From: Marinomonas arctica | GTDB taxonomy: Bacteria; Pseudomonadota; Gammaproteobacteria; Pseudomonadales; Marinomonadaceae | Length of the DNA: 64,000 nucleotides | Assembly: GCF_003259225.1 (NCBI RefSeq) | Contig: NZ_QHJF01000003.1 | Span: forward strand, 124,001-188,000 | Direction of reading: 5' to 3' | Shown here: positions 44,272 through 53,627 of the stretch, piece by piece | Position numbering within the stretch: the stretch's first letter is position 1 | Layout of the letters: the number at the start of each line of letters is the position of its first letter | Program-made: the position numbers and the translations under genes | Notes under the pieces: generated by a model | Told to the model about the DNA's origin: nothing | The model's database searches: none | Seen by the model: only the letters and a program-made list of their open reading frames with translations

Positions 44272-45549
44272 ATGAAAAAACCATGGCAATATGTCAATGC
44301 TTCTTTTTTAGCCGTATCTATCGCGGCCTCGGCCATTCATACGGCGCATGCCGAAGAGATCGTTCTGGTTTCTGGCGCTGTAGGGAAAGACATCGAAATA
44401 CTAAAAGAAATAGTAAAACCGTGGGAACAAAAAACGGGGCATACGCTGACCGTATTTCCCATGCCAGCGTCAACGACCGATCAGTTCGCTCAGTATCGTT
44501 TATGGCTCGCGGCGGGGAATGCCGACATAGACGTTTTTCAAACCGACGTGATTTGGGCCCCACAACTCGCTAATAATTTTGTGGACCTTACTCCCTACAC
44601 CAAAGACATCATAGACCAACACTTTCCTTCCATTATTGAGTCACAAACAAGCAACGGGAAGCTGGTTGCACTGCCTTTTTTTACCGATGCTCCCGCACTT
44701 TATTACCGTAAAGACCTATTGGAAAAATACCAAAAAGCAGCACCAACCACTTGGCAAGAACTCACCGCTACCGCAAAAGAAATTCAAACCAAAGAGCGTC
44801 AAGCAGGCAATGACAATATGTGGGGATTTGTCTGGCAAGGCAATTCTTATGAAGGCCTGACTTGTAACGCGCTTGAATGGGTAAAATCTTTTGGCGGCGG
44901 CCAAATAGTAGAAGCTGACGGTTCAATTTCGATCAACAACGAAAAAGCCATAGAGGCGTTAAAACTGGCGAAATCTTGGGTCGGTAACATTTCTCCTGCT
45001 GGGGTATTGGCTTATCAAGAAGAAGATGCTCGCGGCGTGTGGCAAACAGGCAATGCGGTTTTCATGCGAAATTGGCCTTATGCCTATGCGCTTGGCAACA
45101 TGGAAACCAGTACGATTAAAGACCAGTTTGCTGTTATGCCATTACCCAGTGGCACTGAAAATGGCCCATCCGCAGCCACATTAGGTGGCTGGAATTTAGC
45201 GGTTTCAAGCTACTCAACCAAAAAAGACGCGTCTATTTCATTAATAAAATTCCTCGCGTCCGAAGAAGTACAAAAGTACCAAGCGCTTCAATCATCTCGA
45301 TTACCGACCATCATGTCCTTGTACGATGATCCAGACATCAAACAGCAACAACCTATGATCGCACAATGGAAAGACGTGTTTTTACAGGCGGTACCACGGC
45401 CTTCTGCGCCGACCAAAATCAAATACAACGAAGTGTCTTCTAAATTTTTCTCGGCGGTACACGCCACACTGTTAGGCAGCGGCTCCGCAGAAGAGAATCT
45501 CGAAGTACTTGAATATGAATTGGAAGAACTCAAAGGCAGTCGCTGGTAA
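44272..45549 (+). CDS. Sugar ABC transporter substrate-binding protein (MalE/ThuE-like)
   Basis: 425 residues from the ATG at 44272 with CAGGAG eight bases upstream. A signal peptide ends HTAHAEE. Solute-binding family 1 features: KIVKPWEQKTGHTLTV-like start, LPFFTDAPALYYRKDLLEKY, GNAVFMRNWPYAYAL and LGGWNLAVSSYS. First gene of an operon with two permeases, an ATPase and a GH13 glucosidase, which points to trehalose, maltose or sucrose as substrate. A hairpin follows the stop codon. Confidence 0.92.
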   Translation: MKKPWQYVNASFLAVSIAASAIHTAHAEEIVLVSGAVGKDIEILKEIVKPWEQKTGHTLTVFPMPASTTDQFAQYRLWLAAGNADIDVFQTDVIWAPQLANNFVDLTPYTKDIIDQHFPSIIESQTSNGKLVALPFFTDAPALYYRKDLLEKYQKAAPTTWQELTATAKEIQTKERQAGNDNMWGFVWQGNSYEGLTCNALEWVKSFGGGQIVEADGSISINNEKAIEALKLAKSWVGNISPAGVLAYQEEDARGVWQTGNAVFMRNWPYAYALGNMETSTIKDQFAVMPLPSGTENGPSAATLGGWNLAVSSYSTKKDASISLIKFLASEEVQKYQALQSSRLPTIMSLYDDPDIKQQQPMIAQWKDVFLQAVPRPSAPTKIKYNEVSSKFFSAVHATLLGSGSAEENLEVLEYELEELKGSRW

Positions 45550-45565
45550 TTCCTGCACTCAATAA

Positions 45566-45597
45566 GGCTCAAAGGGTCGTTCTTTTGAGCCCCTTCC
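45566..45597 (+). terminator. Stem-loop after the ABC binding-protein gene
   Basis: GGCTCAAA (45566-45573), a 10-base loop, TTTGAGCC (45584-45591), then a C/T-rich run ending TTTTT. It lies 17 bp after the binding-protein stop and before the first permease gene. Confidence 0.7.
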
Positions 45598-45619
45598 TTT
45601 TTCGATAGGAAACGTTTGT

Positions 45620-46582
45620 ATGTTTAAAAAACACACCTTAACCAATTCGCCCACCTCTAGTTTGCAACAGCAAAAACAACGAGCGGCATTTTGGTTTCTA
45701 GCGCCAATGTTATTAGTATTACTTTGTGTCGCTGCCTGGCCACTCTTACGCTCCATTTATTTTTCATTTACCGACACCTCTCTAACCGATTTGTATGGAG
45801 GAGAGTGGGTCGGTTTCAAAAACTATTTAAGTTGGAGAACACTGTCGTCTGGGCGCACCATCTACTCCGGTACCTTGGTTGATCCAGCTTGGTGGAATGC
45901 GGTTTGGAATACCGTAAAATTTGCTGTCGTTTCTGTCACCTTAGAAACCATTATTGGATTAATGGTCGCTCTGGTCTTAAACGCTGAATTCAAAGGCCGA
46001 GGTTTAGTACGAGCAGCCATTTTAATACCGTGGGCAATCCCAACAATTGTTTCAGCAAAAATGTGGGCATGGATGTTTAATGACCAATTCGGCATCATTA
46101 ATGACATGCTCCTCACTGTGGGGTTAATCGATCATAAAATCGCTTGGACAGCGAATCTTGATACCGCCATGTTGTCCGTCTTGATTGTCGATATCTGGAA
46201 AACGACGCCCTTTATGGCTCTGCTTTGTTTGGCCGGGTTGCAAATGATCCCAAGAGACATGTACGAATCAGCCAAAATTGATGGAATCCATCCCGTAAAA
46301 GTCTTCTTTCAAGTGACACTTCCTTTAGTAAAACCTGCGCTCATGGTAGCGGTTATCTTTCGAACACTTGATGCATTGCGCATGTTTGATTTGGTCTATG
46401 TGCTCACGCCAAACTCTACCGCCACCAAAACTATGTCGATTATTTCCAGAGAAAACCTCATTGAATTTGACAAGTTTGCCTATGGCTCAGCTCAGTCAAC
46501 CTTACTGTTTGCCATTATAGCAGTGTGCGTCGCGCTTTATATTTGGCTTGGCAAGCTCGACCTAAATGGAGACAAATCATGA
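45620..46582 (+). CDS. Sugar ABC transporter permease (MalF/ThuF-like)
   Basis: 320 residues, six to seven membrane segments starting AFWFLAPMLLVLLCVAAWPLL. The EAA motif, the contact with the ATPase, reads YESAKIDGIHPVKVFFQVTLP. TAGGAAACG precedes the ATG. Its stop overlaps the next permease start (ATGA). Confidence 0.94.
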   Translation: MFKKHTLTNSPTSSLQQQKQRAAFWFLAPMLLVLLCVAAWPLLRSIYFSFTDTSLTDLYGGEWVGFKNYLSWRTLSSGRTIYSGTLVDPAWWNAVWNTVKFAVVSVTLETIIGLMVALVLNAEFKGRGLVRAAILIPWAIPTIVSAKMWAWMFNDQFGIINDMLLTVGLIDHKIAWTANLDTAMLSVLIVDIWKTTPFMALLCLAGLQMIPRDMYESAKIDGIHPVKVFFQVTLPLVKPALMVAVIFRTLDALRMFDLVYVLTPNSTATKTMSIISRENLIEFDKFAYGSAQSTLLFAIIAVCVALYIWLGKLDLNGDKS

Positions 46583-47412
46583 CGAACAAGACATTACGCA
46601 ACAACATCGCTTTCTATGCCATCGTGGTAGTTATTGTCCTTATTTCAGTGTTCCCATTTTACTATGCGATCTTAACCAGCTTTAAGACAGGAACCGATTT
46701 GTTCAAGGTGAATTATTTCCCTTCATCGTTCGATTTTCGCAACTACATCGACATACTGAACAACGGCAAATTTATACGCAGCACCTTAAATTCCATATTT
46801 ATTGCCAGTACCACCGTCGTATTCGCACTCTTTCTCGCCGTTACGGCCTCCTACGCTTTAGCGAGGGTCCGATTTAGAGGTCGAGGGTTATTGCTGATGA
46901 CTATCTTAGCCGTCTCTATGTTTCCACAAATAGCCGTGCTAGCAGGACTATTCGAACTTATTCGCTTTATTGGGATATACAACACCCCTTGGGCGATGAT
47001 TTTGTCTTACACCATTTTTACGCTGCCATTTACCGTTTGGGTGTTGACCACCTTTATGCGTGATTTGCCCGTCGAAATTGAAGAGGCGGCGATTGTCGAT
47101 GGTGCCACGCCTTGGGTCATTATCACGCAAATTTTTATGCCCTTACTGTGGCCTGCTTTGGTCACAACTGGCTTGCTAGCCTTCATTGGCGCTTGGAACG
47201 AGTTCTTATTCGCTCTGACTTTTACCGCATCGGAAACCATGCGCACCGTGCCAGTTGCCATTGCCATGTTGTCAGGCTCATCTCAATACGAAACACCCTG
47301 GGGGCTAATTATGGCGGCCTCTGTTTTGGTCACCGTTCCGCTCGTGATCTTGGTGCTTATTTTCCAGCGAAAAATTGTATCCGGCCTAACCGCTGGTGGC
47401 GTGAAAGGCTAA
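46579..47412 (+). CDS. Sugar ABC transporter permease (MalG/ThuG-like)
   Basis: 277 residues from the ATG at 46579, with TGGAGAC upstream. Six membrane segments. The EAA motif reads EIEEAAIVDGATPWVIITQI. It is coupled by a 4-bp overlap to the MalF-like gene and forms the second half of the membrane channel. Confidence 0.94.
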   Translation: MTNKTLRNNIAFYAIVVVIVLISVFPFYYAILTSFKTGTDLFKVNYFPSSFDFRNYIDILNNGKFIRSTLNSIFIASTTVVFALFLAVTASYALARVRFRGRGLLLMTILAVSMFPQIAVLAGLFELIRFIGIYNTPWAMILSYTIFTLPFTVWVLTTFMRDLPVEIEEAAIVDGATPWVIITQIFMPLLWPALVTTGLLAFIGAWNEFLFALTFTASETMRTVPVAIAMLSGSSQYETPWGLIMAASVLVTVPLVILVLIFQRKIVSGLTAGGVKG

Positions 47413-47424
47413 GGAGTATTCATT

Positions 47425-48453
47425 ATGGCTAAAATTGAACTTAAAAATCTGAGTAAAACTTTCGGCAGCACAGATGTTATTCGAAGTGTCGATCTCACCA
47501 TTAATGCAGGTGAACTTATGGTGTTTGTCGGCCCTTCCGGTTGTGGTAAGTCAACGTTGTTACGTCTTATTTGTGGATTAGAAGACATAACATCTGGAGC
47601 GCTACTATTTGATGGAGTGTCCATGAATGACAAGGTGCCGTCTGAACGTGGCATCGCTATGGTGTTTCAGTCCTACGCTCTGTATCCGCATATGTCTGTG
47701 TATAAAAATATGGCATTTGGGCTCAAATTAGCCAATTTTTCCAACAAAGAAATGGAAGCTCGCGTTATTGAAGCCGCTAAAATGCTGCAAATAGACCATT
47801 TACTTGATCGCTTACCTAAACAACTTTCAGGCGGCCAACGCCAACGGGTTGCCATTGGCCGCGCGATTGTCAGGGATCCGAGAGTATTTCTCTTTGACGA
47901 ACCTTTGTCTAACTTAGATGCCTCTTTACGCGTGGATACTCGACTAGAAATAGCCAAGTTACATCACAAAATGAAAAACACCACCATGGTTTACGTTACC
48001 CATGATCAAGTGGAAGCAATGACACTGGCAGATCGAATTTGCGTCCTAAGAGACGGTAATATCGAACAAGTTGGCACACCAGAAGAGCTCTACAGTCATC
48101 CGAAATCTCTTTTTGTTGCCGGCTTTATTGGGTCTCCAAAAATGAACTTTCTCACTGGCGATATCGCTGAAAAACACCAGTGTCATACTTTGGGTATTCG
48201 CCCTGAACATCTGGTTATCGATCATAACGACGGTATATGGAGTGGGGAAGTAGTTCACACAGAAAACCTAGGTGCAGATTTCTTTTTATTCTTAGATTTG
48301 GGTATAAAAGATCCTCTCGTTGTTCGCTTGGATGGGCAACAACGAATTCCGCTAGGTACTCAAGTTAATGTACGTCCATTAGAAGAACACCTCCATCGAT
48401 TTGACAACAATGGTTTGCCCATCACTTCCACAGCCAACAGTGAGACTATTTAA
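47425..48453 (+). CDS. Sugar ABC transporter ATPase (MalK/UgpC/ThuK-like)
   Basis: 342 residues. Walker A GPSGCGKSTLLR, Q-loop MVFQSYALYPHMSVYKNMAFGL, signature LSGGQRQRVAIGRAI, Walker B VFLFDEPLSNLDA and the switch histidine in VTHDQVEAMTLADR. The C-terminal TOBE/MalK regulatory part (about 235-342) is present but short compared with E. coli MalK (371). AAGGAG precedes the ATG. Confidence 0.96.
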   Translation: MAKIELKNLSKTFGSTDVIRSVDLTINAGELMVFVGPSGCGKSTLLRLICGLEDITSGALLFDGVSMNDKVPSERGIAMVFQSYALYPHMSVYKNMAFGLKLANFSNKEMEARVIEAAKMLQIDHLLDRLPKQLSGGQRQRVAIGRAIVRDPRVFLFDEPLSNLDASLRVDTRLEIAKLHHKMKNTTMVYVTHDQVEAMTLADRICVLRDGNIEQVGTPEELYSHPKSLFVAGFIGSPKMNFLTGDIAEKHQCHTLGIRPEHLVIDHNDGIWSGEVVHTENLGADFFLFLDLGIKDPLVVRLDGQQRIPLGTQVNVRPLEEHLHRFDNNGLPITSTANSETI

Positions 48454-48454
48454 A

Positions 48455-50047
48455 ATGAATACTAGTGAGCAAGAATGGTGGCGTGGTAGCGTTACCTATC
48501 AGATTTATCCAAGATCTTTCCTAGATAGTAACGGTGACGGTATAGGAGACATTCCTGGCATTACGAGCCGTTTAGACTATTTAGCAGATCTAGGTGTTGA
48601 CGCTATTTGGCTTTCTCCCATTTTCACGTCGCCAATGAAAGACATGGGCTACGATGTTTCCAATTATACCGATATAGATCCGTCTTTCGGAACACTGTCA
48701 GATTTCGATGAGATGATAGCCAAGGCTCATAAGTTAGGCCTTAAAGTTATTATAGATCAAGTACTTTCACACACGAGTGACCAACACCCTTATTTCTTGG
48801 AAAGTCGCCAAGACCAGACAAATGATAAAGCAGACTGGTATGTTTGGGCAGACGCAAAACCAGATGGCTCACCACCGAACAATTGGCTATCGATTTTTGG
48901 CGGCACTGGCTGGCAATGGGAGCCTCGCCGTAAACAGTATTATCTGCATAATTTTTTACGCCAGCAGCCGGATCTAAATTTCCACAATCCAGACGTGCAA
49001 GACTGGATTCTCAACACGGTACGCTTCTGGCTAGAACGCGGGGTCGATGGCTTTCGCCTAGATACTGTGAACTATTATTTTCATGATGCATTGTTACGTG
49101 ATGACGCCGCGGATTTTCGCCAAAAATCCGTAGTTGATTGGAATCCTTACCACATGCAATATCATTTATTTTCAAAAAACCAACCAGAGAATCTAGCTTT
49201 CCTTAAAAGGTTTAGGGCTCTACTGGGTGAGTATGGCGCTACAACGTCCGTTGGGGAAGTAGGTGAGAGTCACCATCCGATAGAGATGATGGGGGAATAT
49301 ACAACGAATAAACGATTGCACATGGCCTACTCATTTGAAATGTTAAGTCATTCCTTTTCTCCAAAACACTTTTCAAAACAAATCACAGAATTCTTCCGGC
49401 TAGCACCAAACGGCTGGCCGTGTTGGGCCTTTTCCAATCATGATGTTGTTCGACATGTTAGCCGTTGGAAAAAACACGCTGAAGATCCAACCGCTTTAGC
49501 CAAACAAGCCTGTGCTTTATTACTAAGTTTAGAAGGCTCTGTTTGCTTGTATCAAGGGGAAGAACTTGGTCAACAAGAAACAGATCTAAATTATGACGAA
49601 CTTGTTGACCCGCAAGGAATCGAGTTTTGGCCTGAAGACAAGGGAAGGGATGGCTGTCGCACCCCAATGTGCTGGGATGATTCACGGTTCGCAGAGTTTT
49701 CTTCTTCCATGCCGTGGCTGCCAATTAAAGAACAGCAACGTCAACAAAATATGGCAAAGCAAGACAATGATCCAGAGTCTGTGCTGAATTTTTATCGAGA
49801 TATGTTGGCATTTCGTAAACAAAATTCGGTTCTACGACATGGCAATACTCGCTTCATAGAGGATGAGAGTGCTCTTTTAGTGTACACACGAGGCAACACC
49901 ATGCTATGTGTCTTCAACCTAAGTAATCAGCCAATTAGTTATCAAAATACAACAGAATTTAATCAGTGCAACAAAATAGGTAATACCAAGATAGAAGGGC
50001 AAAAGCTAGTCTTGGGGGCAAATGGTTTTGCTTTTTTAACAAAATAA
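48455..50047 (+). CDS. GH13 alpha-glucosidase (oligo-1,6-glucosidase / trehalose-type)
   Basis: 530 residues from the ATG at 48455, two bases after the ATPase stop. The GH13 regions are YQIYPRSFLDSNGDGIGDIP, GLKVIIDQVLSHTSDQHPYF, GFRLDTVNYY (Asp nucleophile), the Glu acid in SVGEVGES, and FSNHDVVRH. It has no signal peptide, so it hydrolyses imported glucosides in the cytoplasm to glucose. The ribosome site is weak, consistent with coupling to the ATPase gene. Last gene of the operon. Confidence 0.95.
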   Translation: MNTSEQEWWRGSVTYQIYPRSFLDSNGDGIGDIPGITSRLDYLADLGVDAIWLSPIFTSPMKDMGYDVSNYTDIDPSFGTLSDFDEMIAKAHKLGLKVIIDQVLSHTSDQHPYFLESRQDQTNDKADWYVWADAKPDGSPPNNWLSIFGGTGWQWEPRRKQYYLHNFLRQQPDLNFHNPDVQDWILNTVRFWLERGVDGFRLDTVNYYFHDALLRDDAADFRQKSVVDWNPYHMQYHLFSKNQPENLAFLKRFRALLGEYGATTSVGEVGESHHPIEMMGEYTTNKRLHMAYSFEMLSHSFSPKHFSKQITEFFRLAPNGWPCWAFSNHDVVRHVSRWKKHAEDPTALAKQACALLLSLEGSVCLYQGEELGQQETDLNYDELVDPQGIEFWPEDKGRDGCRTPMCWDDSRFAEFSSSMPWLPIKEQQRQQNMAKQDNDPESVLNFYRDMLAFRKQNSVLRHGNTRFIEDESALLVYTRGNTMLCVFNLSNQPISYQNTTEFNQCNKIGNTKIEGQKLVLGANGFAFLTK

Positions 50048-50052
50048 AAAAA

Positions 50053-50068
50053 TATTTCACGTGAAACA
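50053..50068. promoter_or_regulatory. parS-like ParB-binding site
   Basis: TATTTCACGTGAAACA differs from the consensus parS TGTTTCACGTGAAACA at one position. It lies in the spacer between the glucosidase gene and cysQ. With similar sequences at 55207 and 56038 it suggests a chromosomal centromere region near oriC. Confidence 0.75.
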
Positions 50069-50110
50069 ATCAGATAAGGTAAAGCAAAGGACGAGGAAGA
50101 AGAGTAACGC

Positions 50111-50959
50111 TTACTCTTCTTCCTCGTTTTCTAGATACCATTCCATGACATACGGGGCGAGTTCAGCCCCAGATACAAAGAAGTGGCCATTAAGTAGGGT
50201 TTCTCTTTGGTTGTAGCGAAAAGGTTTGCCATCCGGTGTGACGAGCATGCCGCCGGCGGCTTCGATGATGGCTTGCTGAGCAGCGGTATCCCATTCACTG
50301 GTTGGGCCTCGACGCAGATGTAAGTCCGCGATGCCTTCGGCAATTCGACAGCCTTTTATCGAGCTGCCTTTGGGTAACTCACGAACTTGCTCGTAGGTTT
50401 GCTTTAACTTGTTTTTCAGTGACGCGGGCAGAGCAGGGCCATGGCTGCGACTCGTCATGGCTATGATAGGCTCGCGTGGCTCACGTACGTTGATGCTTTC
50501 AAATTCATTGCCTTGCCATTTAAACGCACCGATCGGTAAATCTTGCCATGCCTGTGTCACACCAAAATAGCCTTCTGTTGTGGTCGGCAAATAGACAACG
50601 CCTACAATAGGCACGCCATTTTCAATCAAGGCGATGTTAATGCTAAACTCGCCATTACGCTTAATGAACTCTTTCGTGCCATCTAGAGGATCTACGATCC
50701 ACAACATTGGCCACTGAGAGCGCTCTTCGAAGGCCACCACGCCTTCTTCTGACAAAACAGGAATATCAGGTGTAAGTGCTTGCAAACCTGCTAGAATCAC
50801 TTTATGTGCAGCAAGGTCGGCCGCTGTCACCGGACTATCGTCTAGCTTTTGCTCGATGCCTAAATCGGCACCTTGATAAATGTCCATGATCACATCGGCC
50901 GCATCGTGTATTATTTTTTGCAGAGCTTGGAAAATGGGATGTCTACTAATGTCCTGCAT
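50111..50959 (-). CDS. cysQ: 3'(2'),5'-Bisphosphate nucleotidase
   Basis: 282 residues, inositol-monophosphatase fold. Metal-binding motifs: EEG in VLSEEGV, WIVDPLDGTKEF, and the C-terminal SEWDTAAQQAIIEAAGG. It removes the 3' phosphate of PAP formed during sulphate assimilation. It is divergent from hslR. The C-terminus ends in a run of acidic residues (LENEEEE). Confidence 0.95.
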   Translation of the reverse strand: MQDISRHPIFQALQKIIHDAADVIMDIYQGADLGIEQKLDDSPVTAADLAAHKVILAGLQALTPDIPVLSEEGVVAFEERSQWPMLWIVDPLDGTKEFIKRNGEFSINIALIENGVPIVGVVYLPTTTEGYFGVTQAWQDLPIGAFKWQGNEFESINVREPREPIIAMTSRSHGPALPASLKNKLKQTYEQVRELPKGSSIKGCRIAEGIADLHLRRGPTSEWDTAAQQAIIEAAGGMLVTPDGKPFRYNQRETLLNGHFFVSGAELAPYVMEWYLENEEEE

Positions 50960-51003
50960 AACAGCCTCAATTATGACAACAGAATAGGGTCAACGTATTC
51001 CTT

Positions 51004-51423
51004 ATGAGTAAAACAGAAAAGCAGTCAACTCCACAAGCCGTTCGTTTAGATAAGTGGCTTTGGGCCGCACGTTTTTTTAAAACCCGTTCACTTTGCAAAG
51101 ACGCTATTGATGGCGGTAAGGTGTCGTACAATGGCAGTAAAGGCAAAGCCAGTCGCAACGTGGAAGTGGGTGCCTTAATTGGCATACGAGTTGGCTGGGA
51201 CGAAAAGGTCGTTGAAATAAAAGCCATCAGTGAACAGCGCCGTGGCGCTCCTGAAGCACAATTGCTTTATGAAGAAACACCTGCGTCGATTGAAAAGCGC
51301 GAAAAACGCGCTTTAGAAAACAAGTCTTTTGGTGGCCGCATCATGTCCGACCATAAACCCAACAAAAAAGAGCGCCGCGATATTAAGCAGCTTAAACAAG
51401 ATATTTTTAGCGGCATGGAATAA
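51004..51423 (+). CDS. hslR: Heat shock protein 15 (ribosome-associated)
   Basis: 139 residues. The S4 RNA-binding domain begins VRLDKWLWAARFFKTRSL and the tail is basic (KPNKKERRDIKQLKQDIF). Hsp15 rescues stalled 50S subunits carrying nascent-chain tRNA. No strong ribosome site is visible. It is convergent with dprA. Confidence 0.94.
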   Translation: MSKTEKQSTPQAVRLDKWLWAARFFKTRSLCKDAIDGGKVSYNGSKGKASRNVEVGALIGIRVGWDEKVVEIKAISEQRRGAPEAQLLYEETPASIEKREKRALENKSFGGRIMSDHKPNKKERRDIKQLKQDIFSGME

Positions 51424-51466
51424 ACCCATTCGATGTTCTCTTCACGAGAAGGTCTATAACGATCGT

Positions 51467-52780
51467 TCAGCAGCGATAATAAAGGCCTTCTCGATTCTCC
51501 ACACAACCATACAGCTCTAATTCCATTAACACTTGCATCATCAATCCAGCGTCCATTTTACTTTGACGAATCAAGGCATCAAAATCCATTGCTTGACCTT
51601 CTTGCTCCATAATGTTGATGATCACCTTGGCATTATCTGACGTCGATTTCGGTAAAGTATGAAAGGCATTTGATACCAGTGGCGATAGGGTTTCAGGCGC
51701 TTGATTGTTGTCTGCAGACGATGATTTTCTAATATTTTTATGAACCTTTGATTCCTTAGCGATGGCCTTCCTCTCAACAGAAGGCTTGGTTGTTAACGCA
51801 GAAGACAACGCTGGACACTCGGCCACAATATCATCCACATGGCGAACTAGGGTCGCACCTTGGCGTAAAAGCTGATGACAGCCTGCTGATTGCGTGTCGG
51901 TCAATCGGCCAGGTAACGCAAAGACCTCGCGGTTTTGTTGAATGGCGTAACTGGCACTGATCAAAGAGCCACTTTTCACCGAGGCCTCTGATACGAGTAT
52001 GCCCATACTTAAACCGCTGATAATCCGATTGCGTGGAGGAAACAAATGAGGACGAGGTTGGGTTGATAGTGGGTATTCACTTATTAATGCGCCACCTTGT
52101 TCTAGGATCTCATCAAACATCTGTTGATTGTGATTCGGATAACGATGAAACAAGCCGGTTCCCATGACACCAATGGTGGGCGTTGTTTTGCTATGCAATG
52201 CCCCTTGATGCGCGGCGGTATCGACGCCCATGGCACCACCACTCACCACACAAATGCCACGAGAAGATAATTGTTCAGCAAATTGAAAAGTGACATCCCG
52301 GCCATAACGGGTACATTTGCGGGCACCAACAATGCCTATTTTTGGTAGAGACAAGACATCACGGCGACCTTCCACATAAAGAAAAGCAGGGGCAACGGCG
52401 ATCTCTTTTAAGGCGGTTGGGTATAACTCGTCTTCCTGAAGCACGAGGTGATGATCGGCGCCTTCCAGCCAAGCTAAGGATTCGTCACGTTTACTTTCTT
52501 GTTCTTTGCTAAGGGTGCCTCTCGTAAAATACTCCATGGCCTGACGGGCGGTAATCTCCGGCCATTTTAAAGCGATCAGCAGCTCATACGAAATCGCCTC
52601 AGTCGTTTTCTCTTCATCAAACAATGACAGGGGCGCATGTTCGTCCATTGGAGTCTGTTGGTCCAGCTCACTGAGATAAGTATAAAGACGCGACAATCGA
52701 GAGGGGCCAATCCCAGACAAAAAACTCAAACAGAGCCAATCAGTGTGCGACAAACCTGAACCAGGAAAAGAGATAGACAT
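51467..52780 (-). CDS. dprA: DNA-processing protein A
   Basis: 437 residues from the ATG at 52780; an upstream in-frame ATG at 52819 has a poorly spaced ribosome site. Rossmann-like DprA core: IGIVGARKCTRYGRDVTFQFAEQL, VSGGAMGVDTAAHQGAL, RIISGLSMGILVSEASVKSGSL. The C-terminal winged helix reads DFDALIRQSKMDAGLMMQVL. DprA loads RecA on incoming single-stranded DNA. A serine/threonine-rich linker lies at about 320-370. Divergent from def as in Pseudomonas, but the lysM gene usually between them there is absent. Confidence 0.95.
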   Translation of the reverse strand: MSISFPGSGLSHTDWLCLSFLSGIGPSRLSRLYTYLSELDQQTPMDEHAPLSLFDEEKTTEAISYELLIALKWPEITARQAMEYFTRGTLSKEQESKRDESLAWLEGADHHLVLQEDELYPTALKEIAVAPAFLYVEGRRDVLSLPKIGIVGARKCTRYGRDVTFQFAEQLSSRGICVVSGGAMGVDTAAHQGALHSKTTPTIGVMGTGLFHRYPNHNQQMFDEILEQGGALISEYPLSTQPRPHLFPPRNRIISGLSMGILVSEASVKSGSLISASYAIQQNREVFALPGRLTDTQSAGCHQLLRQGATLVRHVDDIVAECPALSSALTTKPSVERKAIAKESKVHKNIRKSSSADNNQAPETLSPLVSNAFHTLPKSTSDNAKVIINIMEQEGQAMDFDALIRQSKMDAGLMMQVLMELELYGCVENREGLYYRC

Positions 52781-53017
52781 AATTAAAACCGCTTCCTTAC
52801 GAATGAAAAAATAGGGCATTCCTTACCCAGAGCATCAGTGCAAAAAGAACTTTCAGTGAGAATAGTCTTTCGCTATTGACGCTATTCAATCATATTGACC
52901 AAAAAACCGCCATTAGAAGACTGCTCAAAAGACAGACTTGCGTTACAATAGACAGAATGAAACGAGTTGGAGAGCACGCCTCCACTCATGAACAAAGACA
53001 CATCGTTGGAAAAGATC

Positions 53018-53533
53018 ATGGCTGTTTTACCCGTACTTGAATACCCAGACAATCGCTTGCGCAAAGTTGCGAAGCCCATTACCGAGTTTACTGACGAGCT
53101 GCAAACCAAAATCGACGACATGCTGGATACCATGTATGACGAGAATGGCCTAGGCCTTGCGGCGACACAGGTAGACTATCATCATCGTCTGGTGGTGATG
53201 GATTTCTCAGAGGAGCGTAACAAGCCCATCGTATTTATTAACCCTGAGTTTGAAGTATTGGACGACGAACCAAACGAATTCCAAGAGGGTTGTTTGTCCG
53301 TTCCTGGCTTTTACGAACACATTTACCGTGCTGCCAAAGTGAAGGTGAAAGCGCTGGATCGTCATGGCAAGCCGTTCGAATTAGAAGTCGACGAGCTGAT
53401 GGCCGTTTGCGTACAGCATGAAGTGGACCACCTTGACGGCAAACTAATGGTCGATTATTTAACACCATTAAAGCGCAATCGTATTAAAAGCAAATTAGAA
53501 AAAGCCCATAAGCTCGCACAAAAACAAGGGTAA
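53018..53533 (+). CDS. def: Peptide deformylase
   Basis: 171 residues from the ATG at 53018 (GGAAAAG upstream); the in-frame ATG at 52967 is less likely. The three motifs are [17 protein letters not shown] (metal Cys) and HEVDHLDG (two His and catalytic Glu). It removes the N-formyl group from nascent proteins. It forms the usual def-fmt-rsmB series, though a terminator separates it from fmt. Confidence 0.96.
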   Translation: MAVLPVLEYPDNRLRKVAKPITEFTDELQTKIDDMLDTMYDENGLGLAATQVDYHHRLVVMDFSEERNKPIVFINPEFEVLDDEPNEFQEGCLSVPGFYEHIYRAAKVKVKALDRHGKPFELEVDELMAVCVQHEVDHLDGKLMVDYLTPLKRNRIKSKLEKAHKLAQKQG

Positions 53534-53587
53534 GAGGTGTGTCTTTTCACCCCTAACTCGCTGTAAGAATGTTGATACTCGTTTTAT

Positions 53588-53613
53588 AAAATCAGGCTCT
53601 GGCCTGATTTTTT
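53588..53613 (+). terminator. Terminator between def and fmt
   Basis: AAAATCAGG, loop CTCTGG, CCTGATTTTTT. It ends 15 bp before the fmt start and leaves room only for read-through transcription of fmt or a promoter inside the stem region. Confidence 0.82.
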
Positions 53614-53627
53614 GTTAAGGAACCTTT

